Notes: generated by a model from the sequence alone, not told the origin. A stretch of 30,824 bases of DNA from CANHVK01 sp046304235 (GCA_046304235.1 JBKCEW010000138.1:1-30824); one strand, 5' to 3'. Shown: positions 1 through 9,168, counted from the first letter of the stretch. Translations and numbers: made by a program.

Positions 1-818
1 CCTGGAACAATTTCATTTATTCCATTCTCCTCATCTAAAAGAAGGTAAGGGTATATTTTTTTGTTTTTTTCAGCAATAACAAACTCATGGCCATTGTAGC
101 TAAAAATAGCAAAACCACTCTCTATCATTCTATAAAAAGCACTTGATGAATCAATCAATAAATTCTTTTCCGCATATTTTTTTTGATAAAAAATATAACT
201 ATTAATACTTGATGGAATATATTGTCCAAACATATTAAAGTCATTTTTATTCAAAAAGTGAGTATTAAATTGATTTTTATAAGATTTTACTAGATTCGAT
301 TTTGTTACTTCATAAGTGTATACTTTTTGATCTGCCAAATTATAAATTGTATAATCACCATTTGAAGCACTCAATTTTAAATTAGTCTTTTGTTTTTTGA
401 ATTTTCCTTTAAAAAAATAAATATTTGATTCATTAAAGATACACTTCCAGTTATCATTTAATTTGTAATAATTATTCTTCTTAATAAATTTTATTCCACA
501 CAAATTTAAAACAGTTTCAACACCATTTTGAATTTGATTTTTTTCTAATTCGATTAAAATTTTTGACTTTGAAAGGGAAAAAAATACTTTTCTGAACTTT
601 AACCTACCTTGTATTTTTTTAAACAATAAACGTGAAGGATTTTTTAAAAGGGTATCAAGCTCTAAATCTTGATTAGTTAAAATCAAAATTTCTTTATCAG
701 AATTATCAAAACAATAATTAGGGGAAAGATTTGGTTTTCTAATAAACAGAAGATAAACAACTATAGAAATTGTGATGAAAATCAAAAATAAAAGACCTAT
801 TTTTTTTCCTTTTCTCAT
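1..818 (-). CDS. Partial membrane-anchored protein of unknown function (C-terminus off the left edge)
   Basis: An open frame of 272 codons without a stop runs off the left edge, so the C-terminus is missing. It begins MRKGKKIGLLFLIF, a basic N-terminus followed by one strongly hydrophobic stretch (about residues 7-25). This reads as a membrane anchor or uncleaved signal; no lipobox is seen. The rest is rich in Lys, Asn, Ile and Phe and looks like an extracytoplasmic domain. The start is supported by an ATGA overlap with the rnhB stop codon (4 bases shared), typical of translational coupling in an operon. I do not recognise the family, and coupling to rnhB says little about function. That the reading frame is real is well supported; the role is unknown. 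Confidence 0.75.
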   Translation of the reverse strand, partial: MRKGKKIGLLFLIFITISIVVYLLFIRKPNLSPNYCFDNSDKEILILTNQDLELDTLLKNPSRLLFKKIQGRLKFRKVFFSLSKSKILIELEKNQIQNGVETVLNLCGIKFIKKNNYYKLNDNWKCIFNESNIYFFKGKFKKQKTNLKLSASNGDYTIYNLADQKVYTYEVTKSNLVKSYKNQFNTHFLNKNDFNMFGQYIPSSINSYIFYQKKYAEKNLLIDSSSAFYRMIESGFAIFSYNGHEFVIAEKNKKIYPYLLLDEENGINEIVP

Positions 819-1417
819 AAATCTAATTTTGTCTGATATAAAGACTTAACTACAAACGTTTTTCTGTGATATTCTGTATATCCATTTTTAATTATACCTT
901 CACAATGATCTTTCGTTGGATAACCTTTATTTTTTGACCATTTGTAAATCGGATATTTCGAATCTAATATATTCATATATAAATCCCTGTGAGTTTTGGC
1001 TAAAATAGAAGCAGCTGCTATTGATAAAAATCTTCCATCTCCTTTTACGAAACATTGATAAGGAAGTCCTTCTGATTTAAATCTATTACCATCAATTAGT
1101 AGTAGTTCTGGCTCGATTTTTAATTTTTTGACCGCTAAATTCATCGCTAAAAAACTAGCGTTTAGAATGTTAATTTCATCAATTTTTGAGTTATCCACAA
1201 AAGCAACACCCCAAGACAAAGCATCTTTTTCAATAATTTCTTTTAAAACAAAACGTTGCTTATCGGTTAGTTTTTTAGAATCGTTCAATAAATTATTATC
1301 GTAGTCTTTAGGTAAAATTACTGCTGCTGCTACAACAGGGCCTGACAGGCAGCCTCTACCAGCTTCATCACAACCAGCTTCAATTAATTTAGAATCGTAA
1401 AATGGTAATAAGGACAT
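815..1417 (-). CDS. rnhB: Ribonuclease HII
   Basis: This enzyme cleaves the RNA strand of RNA-DNA hybrids and nicks 5' of single ribonucleotides left in DNA, starting ribonucleotide excision repair in the cytoplasm. The 200-residue length fits the family. The N-terminal DEAGRG motif supplies D17 and E18; the third acid is D109 in LLIDGN and the fourth D145 in the ASILAKTHRD block, so the four-carboxylate two-metal active site is complete. The ATG at 1417 is the only usable start before DEAGRG. It sits directly against the T-run of the upstream terminator (1418-1440), which leaves no normal leader. The stop overlaps the next gene by ATGA. Identification is secure; how it is transcribed is unclear. 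Confidence 0.96.
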   Translation of the reverse strand: MSLLPFYDSKLIEAGCDEAGRGCLSGPVVAAAVILPKDYDNNLLNDSKKLTDKQRFVLKEIIEKDALSWGVAFVDNSKIDEINILNASFLAMNLAVKKLKIEPELLLIDGNRFKSEGLPYQCFVKGDGRFLSIAAASILAKTHRDLYMNILDSKYPIYKWSKNKGYPTKDHCEGIIKNGYTEYHRKTFVVKSLYQTKLDL

Positions 1418-1440
1418 AAAAAAAGGGCTGTAAACAGCCC
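1418..1440 (-). terminator. Rho-independent terminator after the acyl-CoA dehydrogenase, abutting rnhB
   Basis: On the minus strand a perfect 6-bp GC-rich stem (GGGCTG/CAGCCC, loop TTTA, 1425-1440) starts 8 bases after the acyl-CoA dehydrogenase stop codon and is followed by seven T (1418-1424). The next three bases are the rnhB ATG. Stem and T-run are typical of an intrinsic terminator; the contact with a start codon is not. Confidence 0.85.
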
Positions 1441-1447
1441 TAAATAT

Positions 1448-3229
1448 TTAAAATGAATAATAACCTTTATCTATAACGTGACTAGCAATTCGTTGTCTAG
1501 CAGCTTTTGGATTAAAAGCATCTACTTTAGTAAATCTTCTAACCCCCATTAACATCATAGTAAGCTCATCTCCTTCTACAAATGAATTTAGTGCATCCTT
1601 AGAAGCTTTAGCAATTTTATCAGATGCGTCATATATATAAGTTTTGACGATATCAAGAGCTATAGTAGCCTTTACCTCACCGACAGATGAAATCATTTTT
1701 TCTACTCTTAAAAGAGCCGATTCTGCTTGATAAGTAAGTATTAACATATCAGCAACATTCATCAAAATTTCTTGTTCCTTAGCAAGAGAATTTGCTAATT
1801 TTTGAACTGCAGCACCAGCAACAAGTAATATTGATTTTTTAAAATTTTCAATATTTTCGTGAAGTTTAATAATAGTTGAATTTTCATTAGTTGAAAATTC
1901 AGGAATTGACATAAGTTCGTTAGCTACTTTTGTTGCCGCTGAAATTAGATCAAGTTCTCCTTTTAAACCTTTTTTTAACAACATATCTACAGAAAGCATT
2001 CTGTTTATTTCATTAGTTCCTTCAAAAATTCGATTAATTCTTGAATCTCTATAAGATCTCTCAACACTAGATTCTGCTGAATAACCCATTCCTCCATAAA
2101 TTTGAACTGCTTCATCAACTACAAAATCTAAACACTCAGAACCAGCTACTTTTAGCATAGCACATTCTGCTGCAAATTCTTCAATTCCTTTTAATGTTGC
2201 TTTACTTTTTTCCAAACCTTCCTCAACCAAAGCATCTATGGCATCTTCAATATTTTGACCAGCTCTATAAGTTGCTGATTCTAATACAAAAGTTCTAATA
2301 ACTTGTTCAGCAATTTTAGAACGTATTGCACCGTATTTGTTTATCGATCTTCCAAATTGCTCTCTATCTTTAGCATATTTAAGTGTGTCTACTATAGTCT
2401 CTTTTGAGCCACCTAATACACCTGCAGCTAATTTTATTCTACCGATATTTAAGATATTTAATGCAATTTTAAACCCGTTCCCTCTATCAGATAATAGATT
2501 AGAAACAGGAACCTTAACATTATTGAAAAAAATCTGACGAGTTGAAGAACCTTTAATACCCATTTTCTTTTCTTCTGGATTTAAAGTAATTCCTTCAAAA
2601 CTTGCTTCTACTAAAAATGCAGATAAATTAGTATCATCATCAATTTTTGCAAAAACAGTAAACAAATCAGCAAAACCGCCATTTGTAATCCACATTTTTT
2701 GACCATTCAAAACATAATGTGAACCATCTTGACTTAAGACTGCTTTCGTTTTCCCAGAATTAGCATCAGAACCAGATGAAGGCTCAGTTAAACAGTAAGC
2801 CGCCTTCCATTCACCTGTGGATAATAGAGGAGCGTACTTAACCTTTTGATCATCATTTCCATAGTACAATAATGGTAATGTTCCAATTCCCGTGTGAGCT
2901 CCATAAGCAACTGAAAAAGAATGACCTTTTCCAAGGTATTCAGTAGCTAGAAGTGATGTTTTAAAATCTACACCCATTCCACCATAAATCTCCGGAACAG
3001 ACAATCCTAATAAACCTAATTCACCAGCCTTATCGAGTATTTTAACCATTAACCCTTCCTCCATTGAATCAATTCTATCCAAATTTGGAAATATCTCTTG
3101 ATCAATAAAATCACTACACATTGAAGCAATCATAAGTTGCTCTTCAGTCCACTCTTCAGGAGTAAATATCTCATTGAAGTTTGTTTTAGAAATTAAAAAC
3201 GCACCTCCTTTATTCTTATAGTTGCTCAT
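1448..3229 (-). CDS. Acyl-CoA dehydrogenase, long-chain type with C-terminal extension
   Basis: An FAD-dependent enzyme introducing the trans-2 double bond in acyl-CoA, the first step of beta-oxidation. At 593 residues it is longer than the roughly 380-residue short/medium-chain enzymes and resembles the VLCAD/ACAD9-like type common in Bacteroidota. The N-terminal helical domain is followed by the first family signature (YCLTEPSSGSDANS, about 145-158), the substrate/FAD region, and the second signature with IYGGMGY (about 387-393). The likely catalytic base is E403 in FEGTNE. Residues about 430-593 form an extra helical domain, which in VLCAD-type enzymes serves dimerisation or membrane contact. 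It starts 22 bases after the stop of the secreted protein at 3252-5642 with no terminator between them. Substrate chain length cannot be read from sequence. Confidence 0.93.
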   Translation of the reverse strand: MSNYKNKGGAFLISKTNFNEIFTPEEWTEEQLMIASMCSDFIDQEIFPNLDRIDSMEEGLMVKILDKAGELGLLGLSVPEIYGGMGVDFKTSLLATEYLGKGHSFSVAYGAHTGIGTLPLLYYGNDDQKVKYAPLLSTGEWKAAYCLTEPSSGSDANSGKTKAVLSQDGSHYVLNGQKMWITNGGFADLFTVFAKIDDDTNLSAFLVEASFEGITLNPEEKKMGIKGSSTRQIFFNNVKVPVSNLLSDRGNGFKIALNILNIGRIKLAAGVLGGSKETIVDTLKYAKDREQFGRSINKYGAIRSKIAEQVIRTFVLESATYRAGQNIEDAIDALVEEGLEKSKATLKGIEEFAAECAMLKVAGSECLDFVVDEAVQIYGGMGYSAESSVERSYRDSRINRIFEGTNEINRMLSVDMLLKKGLKGELDLISAATKVANELMSIPEFSTNENSTIIKLHENIENFKKSILLVAGAAVQKLANSLAKEQEILMNVADMLILTYQAESALLRVEKMISSVGEVKATIALDIVKTYIYDASDKIAKASKDALNSFVEGDELTMMLMGVRRFTKVDAFNPKAARQRIASHVIDKGYYSF

Positions 3230-3251
3230 AAATCTTTTTTATTAAAAATAA

Positions 3252-5642
3252 TCAAATAATCGAGATTTTTCTAATCATTGTATTATTTTTTCCCGTAATT
3301 CTAAATAAATAAACACCTTTATTCAAATAATTCAAATCTAAAGTATTGTTTAATGAATTTAGATTAAATGAGGTTACTAATTTACCATCAGAATTCTCAA
3401 TAGATAAAAAGACTTCTTCAGTTAATTCAATAAAAACTTGACCAAAAGAAGGGTTTGGATAAATTTTATTTTTAGTTTCAAATTCGTTCTCTGAAAGAGA
3501 AAGTAATTTTTCAATCATAAAATCTTTATTTTTTTCGCAACTTAAAGCATCCTTTATTATAACACTATAAGTTTTATCACCTTCTATTCCAATTCTATTT
3601 TTAGAAGTTACTGAATCATTCCAAAAAAAACTATAAGGTGGGGTACCTCCTGAAACAAATAAAAATATTTCACCTTTTGATTTTGATGTTTCATTTGTAA
3701 AGGTTGAACCTACCCTTAAAGAATCAGGTGAACTTAAAATAACTTCTGTAGAATCGGAACAATTTGCTTCATTAAAGACTTTTACAAGATAAGTTCCAGC
3801 TAATAACTTTGTATTAAATACGGTATTGGTTTGATTGGCATTCCAAAATATTTTTGTCAACTTATTTTCATCTTCAATTTTCATGGATACATAACCATTT
3901 GCTACACCAAAACAAGTAGGATGAGATATTGAGTCAACAGTAATTCTAGGTGGAGTATTAAAACTTAGAATGATATTATTCGTATCAAATTTACAGCTAA
4001 ATTTATCCTCTAATGAAATTGAATATTTTCCTACTTTCGCATTTGGCAAAATAGAATCTTTAATGGAATTATTCCAAGTGAATTTATAAGGAAAACTACC
4101 GTTTCTAGGTATCGCTATAAGCGAGCCAATACCCGAAATACAATCAGCTCTATTTTCTTTTATACTAACCCCTAAATTACAATATGGAGAACAATACATC
4201 CTTATAGACGGAACTAATTTATAAGCTCCTGAAAAATATGTATCTAAAGTCTGAAAATTTGCTTCCCCTATCTTTACATAAACAGCTTCCTCAGAAAAAT
4301 ATTTATTTGTCATTTTAACAGCTAAAGAAGATCCATTCGTATACTTATTAATTGCAATTAAATAATTACCTGAATCAAGCTTCAATCGACTCAAAAAACT
4401 ATCCGTAACTTTTAAGATAACTTTAGAAACTGTATCACCCGAGTTAATTGTATAAACAGCACTATAGCCAATTGGATTAGAAAGTGGGATTTTATTAATA
4501 ATCGGATAAACGACTGCCTGAAAATTACTACCAACAGCCATATTTTTTTTATCCAACATAACATAAATAGAATCAATATAGGAAGCTCGATTAATTTCAA
4601 ACATAGTACCAATTGTTATTGTATTAGAGCTTGTTAATCCCAACACACTTACTAACTGATTATCATCCCTTGCATATTCATTCAAAGAAACAATTGCATT
4701 AAATTTCAATTCATTATTTTCTTTGATCGTATCATATTTATTTTCAATTGAAAAATCGAATTCAAATGAATCAGTTAATTCATTTGAATATATAGTTCCA
4801 AAATCTATATTAATTGTATCTTTTTGTCTTATGTTATATATACTTTTCGAATATTCTTTAATTATTTTTTTTTGATTGACCGTACTGTAAACCTTTAAGT
4901 TAAAAATTGAAGTGTCAGCTAATTTAGATCCTTGATTTGTAAATAAACAATTTAAAGGTAAAGGAATTAATTGCGTTGAAGGTATAATTGAGTACTTTGT
5001 TAAATCAGAACTAAGAATTTTTAAATCCACCCATGGATTTACTTTTTTTAACTGAACATCATCCACTGCCAAACCATCTCTCAAAGCATTATTATCGTTA
5101 AATCTAAATGCAATCAATACATTAGATTTATTAATTAAATTAGAAAGATCTATGTGATTTTCCTGCCATTGATTACTTGGCATTACATTTGCAACAAAAA
5201 TCCAACTTATACCATTATCAATTGAATATTCCACAGACGCAAGTGAACCTAATTTACCAGTAAAAAATGAATTAAAACTTAAAACGATAGAAGTCGATAT
5301 ATTTGTAAAATCTTGTTTAGGTAAAATCAATCTATCTTCTGATTTATTACAATTTTCTCCCCCTAGATTATAACTACACGAAACGTCACTTGTGTAGGCA
5401 AATTTTGTATGGTTTGGCACAAACCATAATGTTTCAGCATTTATTTTGAAAATTGCAGTTAAACTATCCCCTACTTGAAAGATTTTATCGTTAGACAACC
5501 CTTTTTTAGACCAGTCATTTGGTAACAAACTATTTTCATCTAAAACACCTTCAAAATTTTCAGAAAATAAAAGCTGTGCTTTTGATTCTATAGTAAAAAG
5601 AAAAAAAAGGAAAATAAATATGATTTTATAAAGGATGCGCAT
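3252..5642 (-). CDS. Type IX secreted multidomain protein with SprB-like repeats and Por sorting domain
   Basis: A 796-residue cell-surface or secreted protein. It has a classical signal peptide (residues about 1-22, cut near ESKAQ), then a jelly-roll/MAM-like region starting LLFSENFEG (about 24-200), which fits the 'choice-of-anchor' domains of Bacteroidota adhesins. A long beta-rich middle part follows, then two or three Ig-like SprB-type repeats (about 500-715) marked by SFPYKFTWNNS, NGYVSMKI and GTPPYSFFWNDS. The C-terminus (about 720-796) starts IYPNPSFG and ends VYLFRITGKNNTMIRKISII, a type A sorting signal of the gliding-linked type IX system. No enzyme active site is seen, so adhesion or matrix function is inference. 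A TAnnTTTG box lies 19 bases before the ATG. It precedes an acyl-CoA dehydrogenase with no obvious functional link. Confidence 0.88.
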   Translation of the reverse strand: MRILYKIIFIFLFFLFTIESKAQLLFSENFEGVLDENSLLPNDWSKKGLSNDKIFQVGDSLTAIFKINAETLWFVPNHTKFAYTSDVSCSYNLGGENCNKSEDRLILPKQDFTNISTSIVLSFNSFFTGKLGSLASVEYSIDNGISWIFVANVMPSNQWQENHIDLSNLINKSNVLIAFRFNDNNALRDGLAVDDVQLKKVNPWVDLKILSSDLTKYSIIPSTQLIPLPLNCLFTNQGSKLADTSIFNLKVYSTVNQKKIIKEYSKSIYNIRQKDTINIDFGTIYSNELTDSFEFDFSIENKYDTIKENNELKFNAIVSLNEYARDDNQLVSVLGLTSSNTITIGTMFEINRASYIDSIYVMLDKKNMAVGSNFQAVVYPIINKIPLSNPIGYSAVYTINSGDTVSKVILKVTDSFLSRLKLDSGNYLIAINKYTNGSSLAVKMTNKYFSEEAVYVKIGEANFQTLDTYFSGAYKLVPSIRMYCSPYCNLGVSIKENRADCISGIGSLIAIPRNGSFPYKFTWNNSIKDSILPNAKVGKYSISLEDKFSCKFDTNNIILSFNTPPRITVDSISHPTCFGVANGYVSMKIEDENKLTKIFWNANQTNTVFNTKLLAGTYLVKVFNEANCSDSTEVILSSPDSLRVGSTFTNETSKSKGEIFLFVSGGTPPYSFFWNDSVTSKNRIGIEGDKTYSVIIKDALSCEKNKDFMIEKLLSLSENEFETKNKIYPNPSFGQVFIELTEEVFLSIENSDGKLVTSFNLNSLNNTLDLNYLNKGVYLFRITGKNNTMIRKISII

Positions 5643-5661
5643 TAGGTATACTATAACAAAT

Positions 5662-5669
5662 CAAATATA
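5662..5669 (-). promoter_or_regulatory. Candidate -7 promoter box for the 796-residue secreted protein
   Basis: The minus strand reads TATATTTG, a full match to the Bacteroidota TAnnTTTG -7 consensus, 19 bases before the ATG at 5642 and downstream of the previous gene's terminator. No TTG at the usual 17-23 base spacing is seen, so the call rests on one box. Confidence 0.45.
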
Positions 5670-5698
5670 ACGATTATGTATCAATTGAAAAAATAAGC

Positions 5699-5726
5699 AA
5701 AAAAAAAGGCCGGAAATTCCGGCCTC
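5699..5726 (-). terminator. Rho-independent terminator after the 698-residue secreted protein
   Basis: On the minus strand an AGGCCGG/CCGGCCT stem (7 bp, 5-base loop, 5707-5725) is followed by eight or nine T (5699-5707). It lies 22 bases after the stop codon at 5748. This is one of the strongest hairpins in the window. Confidence 0.93.
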
Positions 5727-5747
5727 TTTATCTTAGAATAAAATTGA

Positions 5748-7844
5748 TTAATCTTTAATCACTTTTTGAGTAAATACTCCTTCAGCAACTTTGATATTTA
5801 CAAAGTAAACACCTGATACTAAACTTGAAGTATTAAAAGTAACATCAGAAGAAACTTTAGAATCAATTACTTGACCTGCAACATTTACTAATTCTACTGT
5901 AGCAGCAGATTTAGAATCAAATTTAACAGTTAAAGATTCTTTTACTGGATTAGGATAAACTGATAAGTTAGAGATAGCTAATGCAGCGATAGAAGCAGTA
6001 CCAGCTTTCACAGTTACAGCAGCGTCAGCTGAACAAGAATTAGCATCTTTCACAACAACTGTATAATCACCTTTACCAACAGTTACTTCAGCAGTTGCAC
6101 CAGCAGATGCTGACCACTCATAAGTATATGGAGCAGTACCACCTGTAGCAACAACACTTGCCTTACCATCGTTAGTTTTATCATTAGAAGCGTCTACTGA
6201 AGAAGCAGTAGCTGAAAGCACTGCAGGCTCATTAACAGTTAATTTCGCTTCAGTTGAACAACCATTAGCATCAGTTACAACAAATGTACGCTCACCAGCT
6301 TTAACACCAGTTTGTTCGCCTTCACCTGTGTAAGGAGCAAAACCACCTACTGTACCAGCAACATTTACTTTTGCATCACCACCATTACATAAAATAGGAT
6401 CAACAAGTGTAGCAGTTGTAGAAGCTAATGAAGAACTAATTGGGAATAAATGTCCAAAAGTTACTTGTGCTGCATTTTTAAAATAACCATAAGGTAAAAT
6501 ATAATCAACCATAAAAAGTGAATCAGACTTTGTCAAACTATCTAATTTTGTATCAACAGTTAAAGAAGCTGCTTTATAATCAATAAACTTCACAAATTTA
6601 GTTGATCCAATACCATTTTGAACTGTAGAATAAAAGAAATAGTTATCTCCATAACCAAGGTATTCTTGGAAAAATGCTAACTTATTTAAAGTTGGATTTT
6701 CAATCACATTTCTATTTTTTGAATCAAAAGTCACAGAAACTGAACCATCGTCTCCTTTACAAACATCGTTTGCTTTAGGATCTGAATCTACAGTATACTC
6801 AACTACAGGGTACATTAACCAATCTGATTCTAAACCAACAACTCCATCATCAAAAGCAGGGTAATAGTTGAATGATGCTGTTCCTCCTTTGTTAGAAGCA
6901 ACACCTAACAAACCTGCGTAAGAATTATAAGTTTTTAAATCTTGTGTAATGTTAGTTTCAGCAACTGTTTGAGATTGGTTTACAGTATAAGTATACTGAC
7001 CTGTTTGACCAGTAATATAAGTACCTGGAAGAACATTTTCACCTGAAATAAAAAAGTCATTGAACGGTGCATTCCAAGATACAAAACCTCCTTTGAAATA
7101 TCCATATACATCTAAAGCCCACCCCGCAAATGTAGAATCGTTTTGGATAGCTTTATTAACAGTTAAAGTTGTTCCACTGATACTAGCAACTGCTCTTGTA
7201 GAACCATAATAAGCACCAGTAGCAGTTACCCCAACTGAGTCAGTTTCAACTGCAGGTAAAACTTCAATCATGAATGTATCTGAAATATTAATTGGAGAAA
7301 TAGGAGTAAACCATCTAGCAGAACTTGTAGGGTTACCAGAACCACTATTCACTCTATTAATATTCAATTCAACAGGAACAATTGAATCTAATTGATTTGT
7401 TTTCTTTGATCTTAATGTAACTAAAGCAACAACCGGAGTATTGTCATGGTATGCAGTCAAAGAAATAGCAAACGAACTCAATTTTAAAGGTTGAGAGTTA
7501 TCGTATCTTTGATTAGCAGATAAAAACTCAGTATCATTACCTGACTTGTACATTTTCAATTTCATTGTTCTGTTTGTACTATATGCATGGTGAGGGTGAC
7601 CATAAGTCTTTTTGTTACCAGCAATTGACAAGGTATCCTTAATCGTTTTAGTGACAAGTCTTTTTTTAGTATTCACTTGACCTACCACTGTTGGATTAAC
7701 TTCAGTTTTAGAATCAAAATCAGAGTTAATTACAAACTCAGTATTGATTGCTTTTCTTGCAATTCCTTTATACAAGGATTTTTGAGCATTCACTGCAAAA
7801 CCAGCTGCAAACACCGCAAATGATAATAATAATTTTTTATTCAT
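5748..7844 (-). CDS. Type IX secreted surface protein with SprB repeats and Por sorting domain
   Basis: A 698-residue exported protein. The signal peptide MNKKLLLSFAVFAAGFAVNA ends at an AQ-type cleavage site near residue 21. Residues about 60-480 have no family I recognise; they contain many Ser, Thr, Tyr and Asn and look beta-rich. Two SprB-like Ig repeats follow (about 483-545 and 546-615), each with a conserved Cys and the pattern GG-x-APYT...DANGCS / DANSCS. The C-terminal 75 residues carry the sorting signal (VYPNPVKESLTVKF to the end VFTQKVIKD). It has its own candidate promoter and a strong terminator, so it is probably a single-gene transcript. The Ala-rich, regular codon choice of the C-terminal half suggests high expression, which is inference. 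Likely outer-surface or matrix protein. Confidence 0.9.
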   Translation of the reverse strand: MNKKLLLSFAVFAAGFAVNAQKSLYKGIARKAINTEFVINSDFDSKTEVNPTVVGQVNTKKRLVTKTIKDTLSIAGNKKTYGHPHHAYSTNRTMKLKMYKSGNDTEFLSANQRYDNSQPLKLSSFAISLTAYHDNTPVVALVTLRSKKTNQLDSIVPVELNINRVNSGSGNPTSSARWFTPISPINISDTFMIEVLPAVETDSVGVTATGAYYGSTRAVASISGTTLTVNKAIQNDSTFAGWALDVYGYFKGGFVSWNAPFNDFFISGENVLPGTYITGQTGQYTYTVNQSQTVAETNITQDLKTYNSYAGLLGVASNKGGTASFNYYPAFDDGVVGLESDWLMYPVVEYTVDSDPKANDVCKGDDGSVSVTFDSKNRNVIENPTLNKLAFFQEYLGYGDNYFFYSTVQNGIGSTKFVKFIDYKAASLTVDTKLDSLTKSDSLFMVDYILPYGYFKNAAQVTFGHLFPISSSLASTTATLVDPILCNGGDAKVNVAGTVGGFAPYTGEGEQTGVKAGERTFVVTDANGCSTEAKLTVNEPAVLSATASSVDASNDKTNDGKASVVATGGTAPYTYEWSASAGATAEVTVGKGDYTVVVKDANSCSADAAVTVKAGTASIAALAISNLSVYPNPVKESLTVKFDSKSAATVELVNVAGQVIDSKVSSDVTFNTSSLVSGVYFVNIKVAEGVFTQKVIKD

Positions 7845-7868
7845 ATAAATTAATTTAAATTAACTTAA

Positions 7869-7876
7869 CAAAAATA
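7869..7876 (-). promoter_or_regulatory. Candidate -7 promoter box for the 698-residue secreted protein
   Basis: The minus strand reads TATTTTTG, matching TAnnTTTG, 24 bases before the ATG at 7844 and downstream of the thiolase terminator. The surrounding sequence is very AT-rich, so a chance match is possible, and no clear -33 TTG is present. Confidence 0.4.
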
Positions 7877-7932
7877 ATCTAAAAACGAATTGAGTCTGAT
7901 ATTTTTGATTCTTTTTTTTTAAACATGTTATC

Positions 7933-7963
7933 AAAAAAGAAGGTTGCTCTTTAGGAGCAACCT
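7933..7963 (-). terminator. Rho-independent terminator after the thiolase
   Basis: On the minus strand a perfect 8-bp stem (GGTTGCTC/GAGCAACC, 5-base loop, 7942-7962) is followed, after TTC, by a run of six T (7933-7938). It lies 22 bases beyond the thiolase stop and separates the beta-oxidation block from the secreted-protein genes. Confidence 0.88.
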
Positions 7964-7984
7964 CAACAGATACATATTATTGAT

Positions 7985-9163
7985 TTACAACATTTCAAAC
8001 ACACCAGCAGCACCTTGACCTGTTCCAACACACATCGTTACCACTCCATATTTTTGATTTCTTTTTTGTAATTCATTCATCATTTGTACCGATAATTTTG
8101 CTCCTGAACAACCTAGAGGGTGACCTAATGCTATTGCACCACCGTTAACATTAACTATTTCTGGATTTAAATCAAGCTCCTTCATAACAGCAACAGACTG
8201 ACTTGCGAACGCTTCATTTAATTCAAATAAGTTCACGTCACTCATTTTAATTCCCGCTTGCTCTATTGCTTTTGGAATAGCACCCACTGGTCCCATCCCC
8301 ATAATTCTAGGTTCTAAACCTACAACGGAATAACTCGCTAATCGAGCAATCGGTTCTAAATTTAATTCTTTCACCATTTTTTCAGACATAACCAACACGA
8401 ATGCAGCGCCATCTGAGGTTTGAGAAGAATTTCCTGCAGTAACACTTCCGCCATTTGCAAACACAGGTTTTAATGCACCCAATGCTTCTAAAGTACTATT
8501 ACGAGGTCCTTCATCTGTATCTACTACAAACTTTTTAACTTGGCGTTTTTCATTTGCATCTAAATAGATATGTTCAACTTCTATAGGAACGATTTCATTT
8601 TTAAATCTTCCTTCTTCAATCGCTTTTAGGGCTTTCAAATGAGAATTTAATGCAAATTCATCTTGTTGTTGTCTTGAAACACCAAACTGTTTTGCAACTG
8701 CTTCAGCGGTTAACCCCATACCCCAATACCATTCAGGATGTTCTTTAGCAACCGTAGCACCTGGAACGATTCTCCAACCACCCATTGCCATTATAGACAT
8801 CGATTCTGCTCCACCGGCTATGATACAATCAGCCATACCTGCATTTATTTTTGCAGTAGCCATCGCAATTGTCTCTAAACCAGAAGAACAATACCTATTA
8901 ATTGTAATTCCAGGAACTTTTACCGTATTTAATCCCATTAAAGAAATCATACGCCCCATATTCAACCCTTGCTCTGCTTCGGGTGTTGCATTTCCAACAA
9001 TCACATCATCAATCCTTTCTGGATCTAATTGAGGAATTGTTTTTAAAATATGTTTAATTACTGAAGCGCCTAATTCATCTGGCCGAGAAAAACGAAAACC
9101 TCCTTTTCCAGCTTTACCAATTGCAGTTCTATATCCTGCTACTATGTATGCGTTTTGACTCAT
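7985..9163 (-). CDS. Acetyl-CoA C-acyltransferase (thiolase; FadA/PaaJ type)
   Basis: A thiolase of 392 residues, the normal length of degradative enzymes, which splits 3-ketoacyl-CoA into acetyl-CoA and a shortened acyl-CoA. The nucleophile is C92 in NRYCSSGLETIA. The second half carries N316 in ELNEAF, H348 in GGAIALGHPLGCSG and the proton-transfer C378 in TMCVGTGQG, so the active site is complete. It lies downstream of the dehydrogenase/hydratase fusion, separated only by a small four-helix-bundle gene, and ends in a terminator. This makes it the FadA partner of that fusion. With paaI and paaABCD nearby it could also act as PaaJ (3-oxoadipyl-CoA thiolase); sequence alone does not decide. 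Confidence 0.95.
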   Translation of the reverse strand: MSQNAYIVAGYRTAIGKAGKGGFRFSRPDELGASVIKHILKTIPQLDPERIDDVIVGNATPEAEQGLNMGRMISLMGLNTVKVPGITINRYCSSGLETIAMATAKINAGMADCIIAGGAESMSIMAMGGWRIVPGATVAKEHPEWYWGMGLTAEAVAKQFGVSRQQQDEFALNSHLKALKAIEEGRFKNEIVPIEVEHIYLDANEKRQVKKFVVDTDEGPRNSTLEALGALKPVFANGGSVTAGNSSQTSDGAAFVLVMSEKMVKELNLEPIARLASYSVVGLEPRIMGMGPVGAIPKAIEQAGIKMSDVNLFELNEAFASQSVAVMKELDLNPEIVNVNGGAIALGHPLGCSGAKLSVQMMNELQKRNQKYGVVTMCVGTGQGAAGVFEML

Positions 9164-9168
9164 GACTT

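Noticed and set aside
2337..2537. Plus-strand open frame inside the acyl-CoA dehydrogenase gene
   Set aside because: It is wholly antisense to a conserved gene, short, and matches no family; similar antisense frames at 8820-9032, 10060-10311, 10726-10914, 15074-15397 and 20211-20468 were dropped for the same reason.
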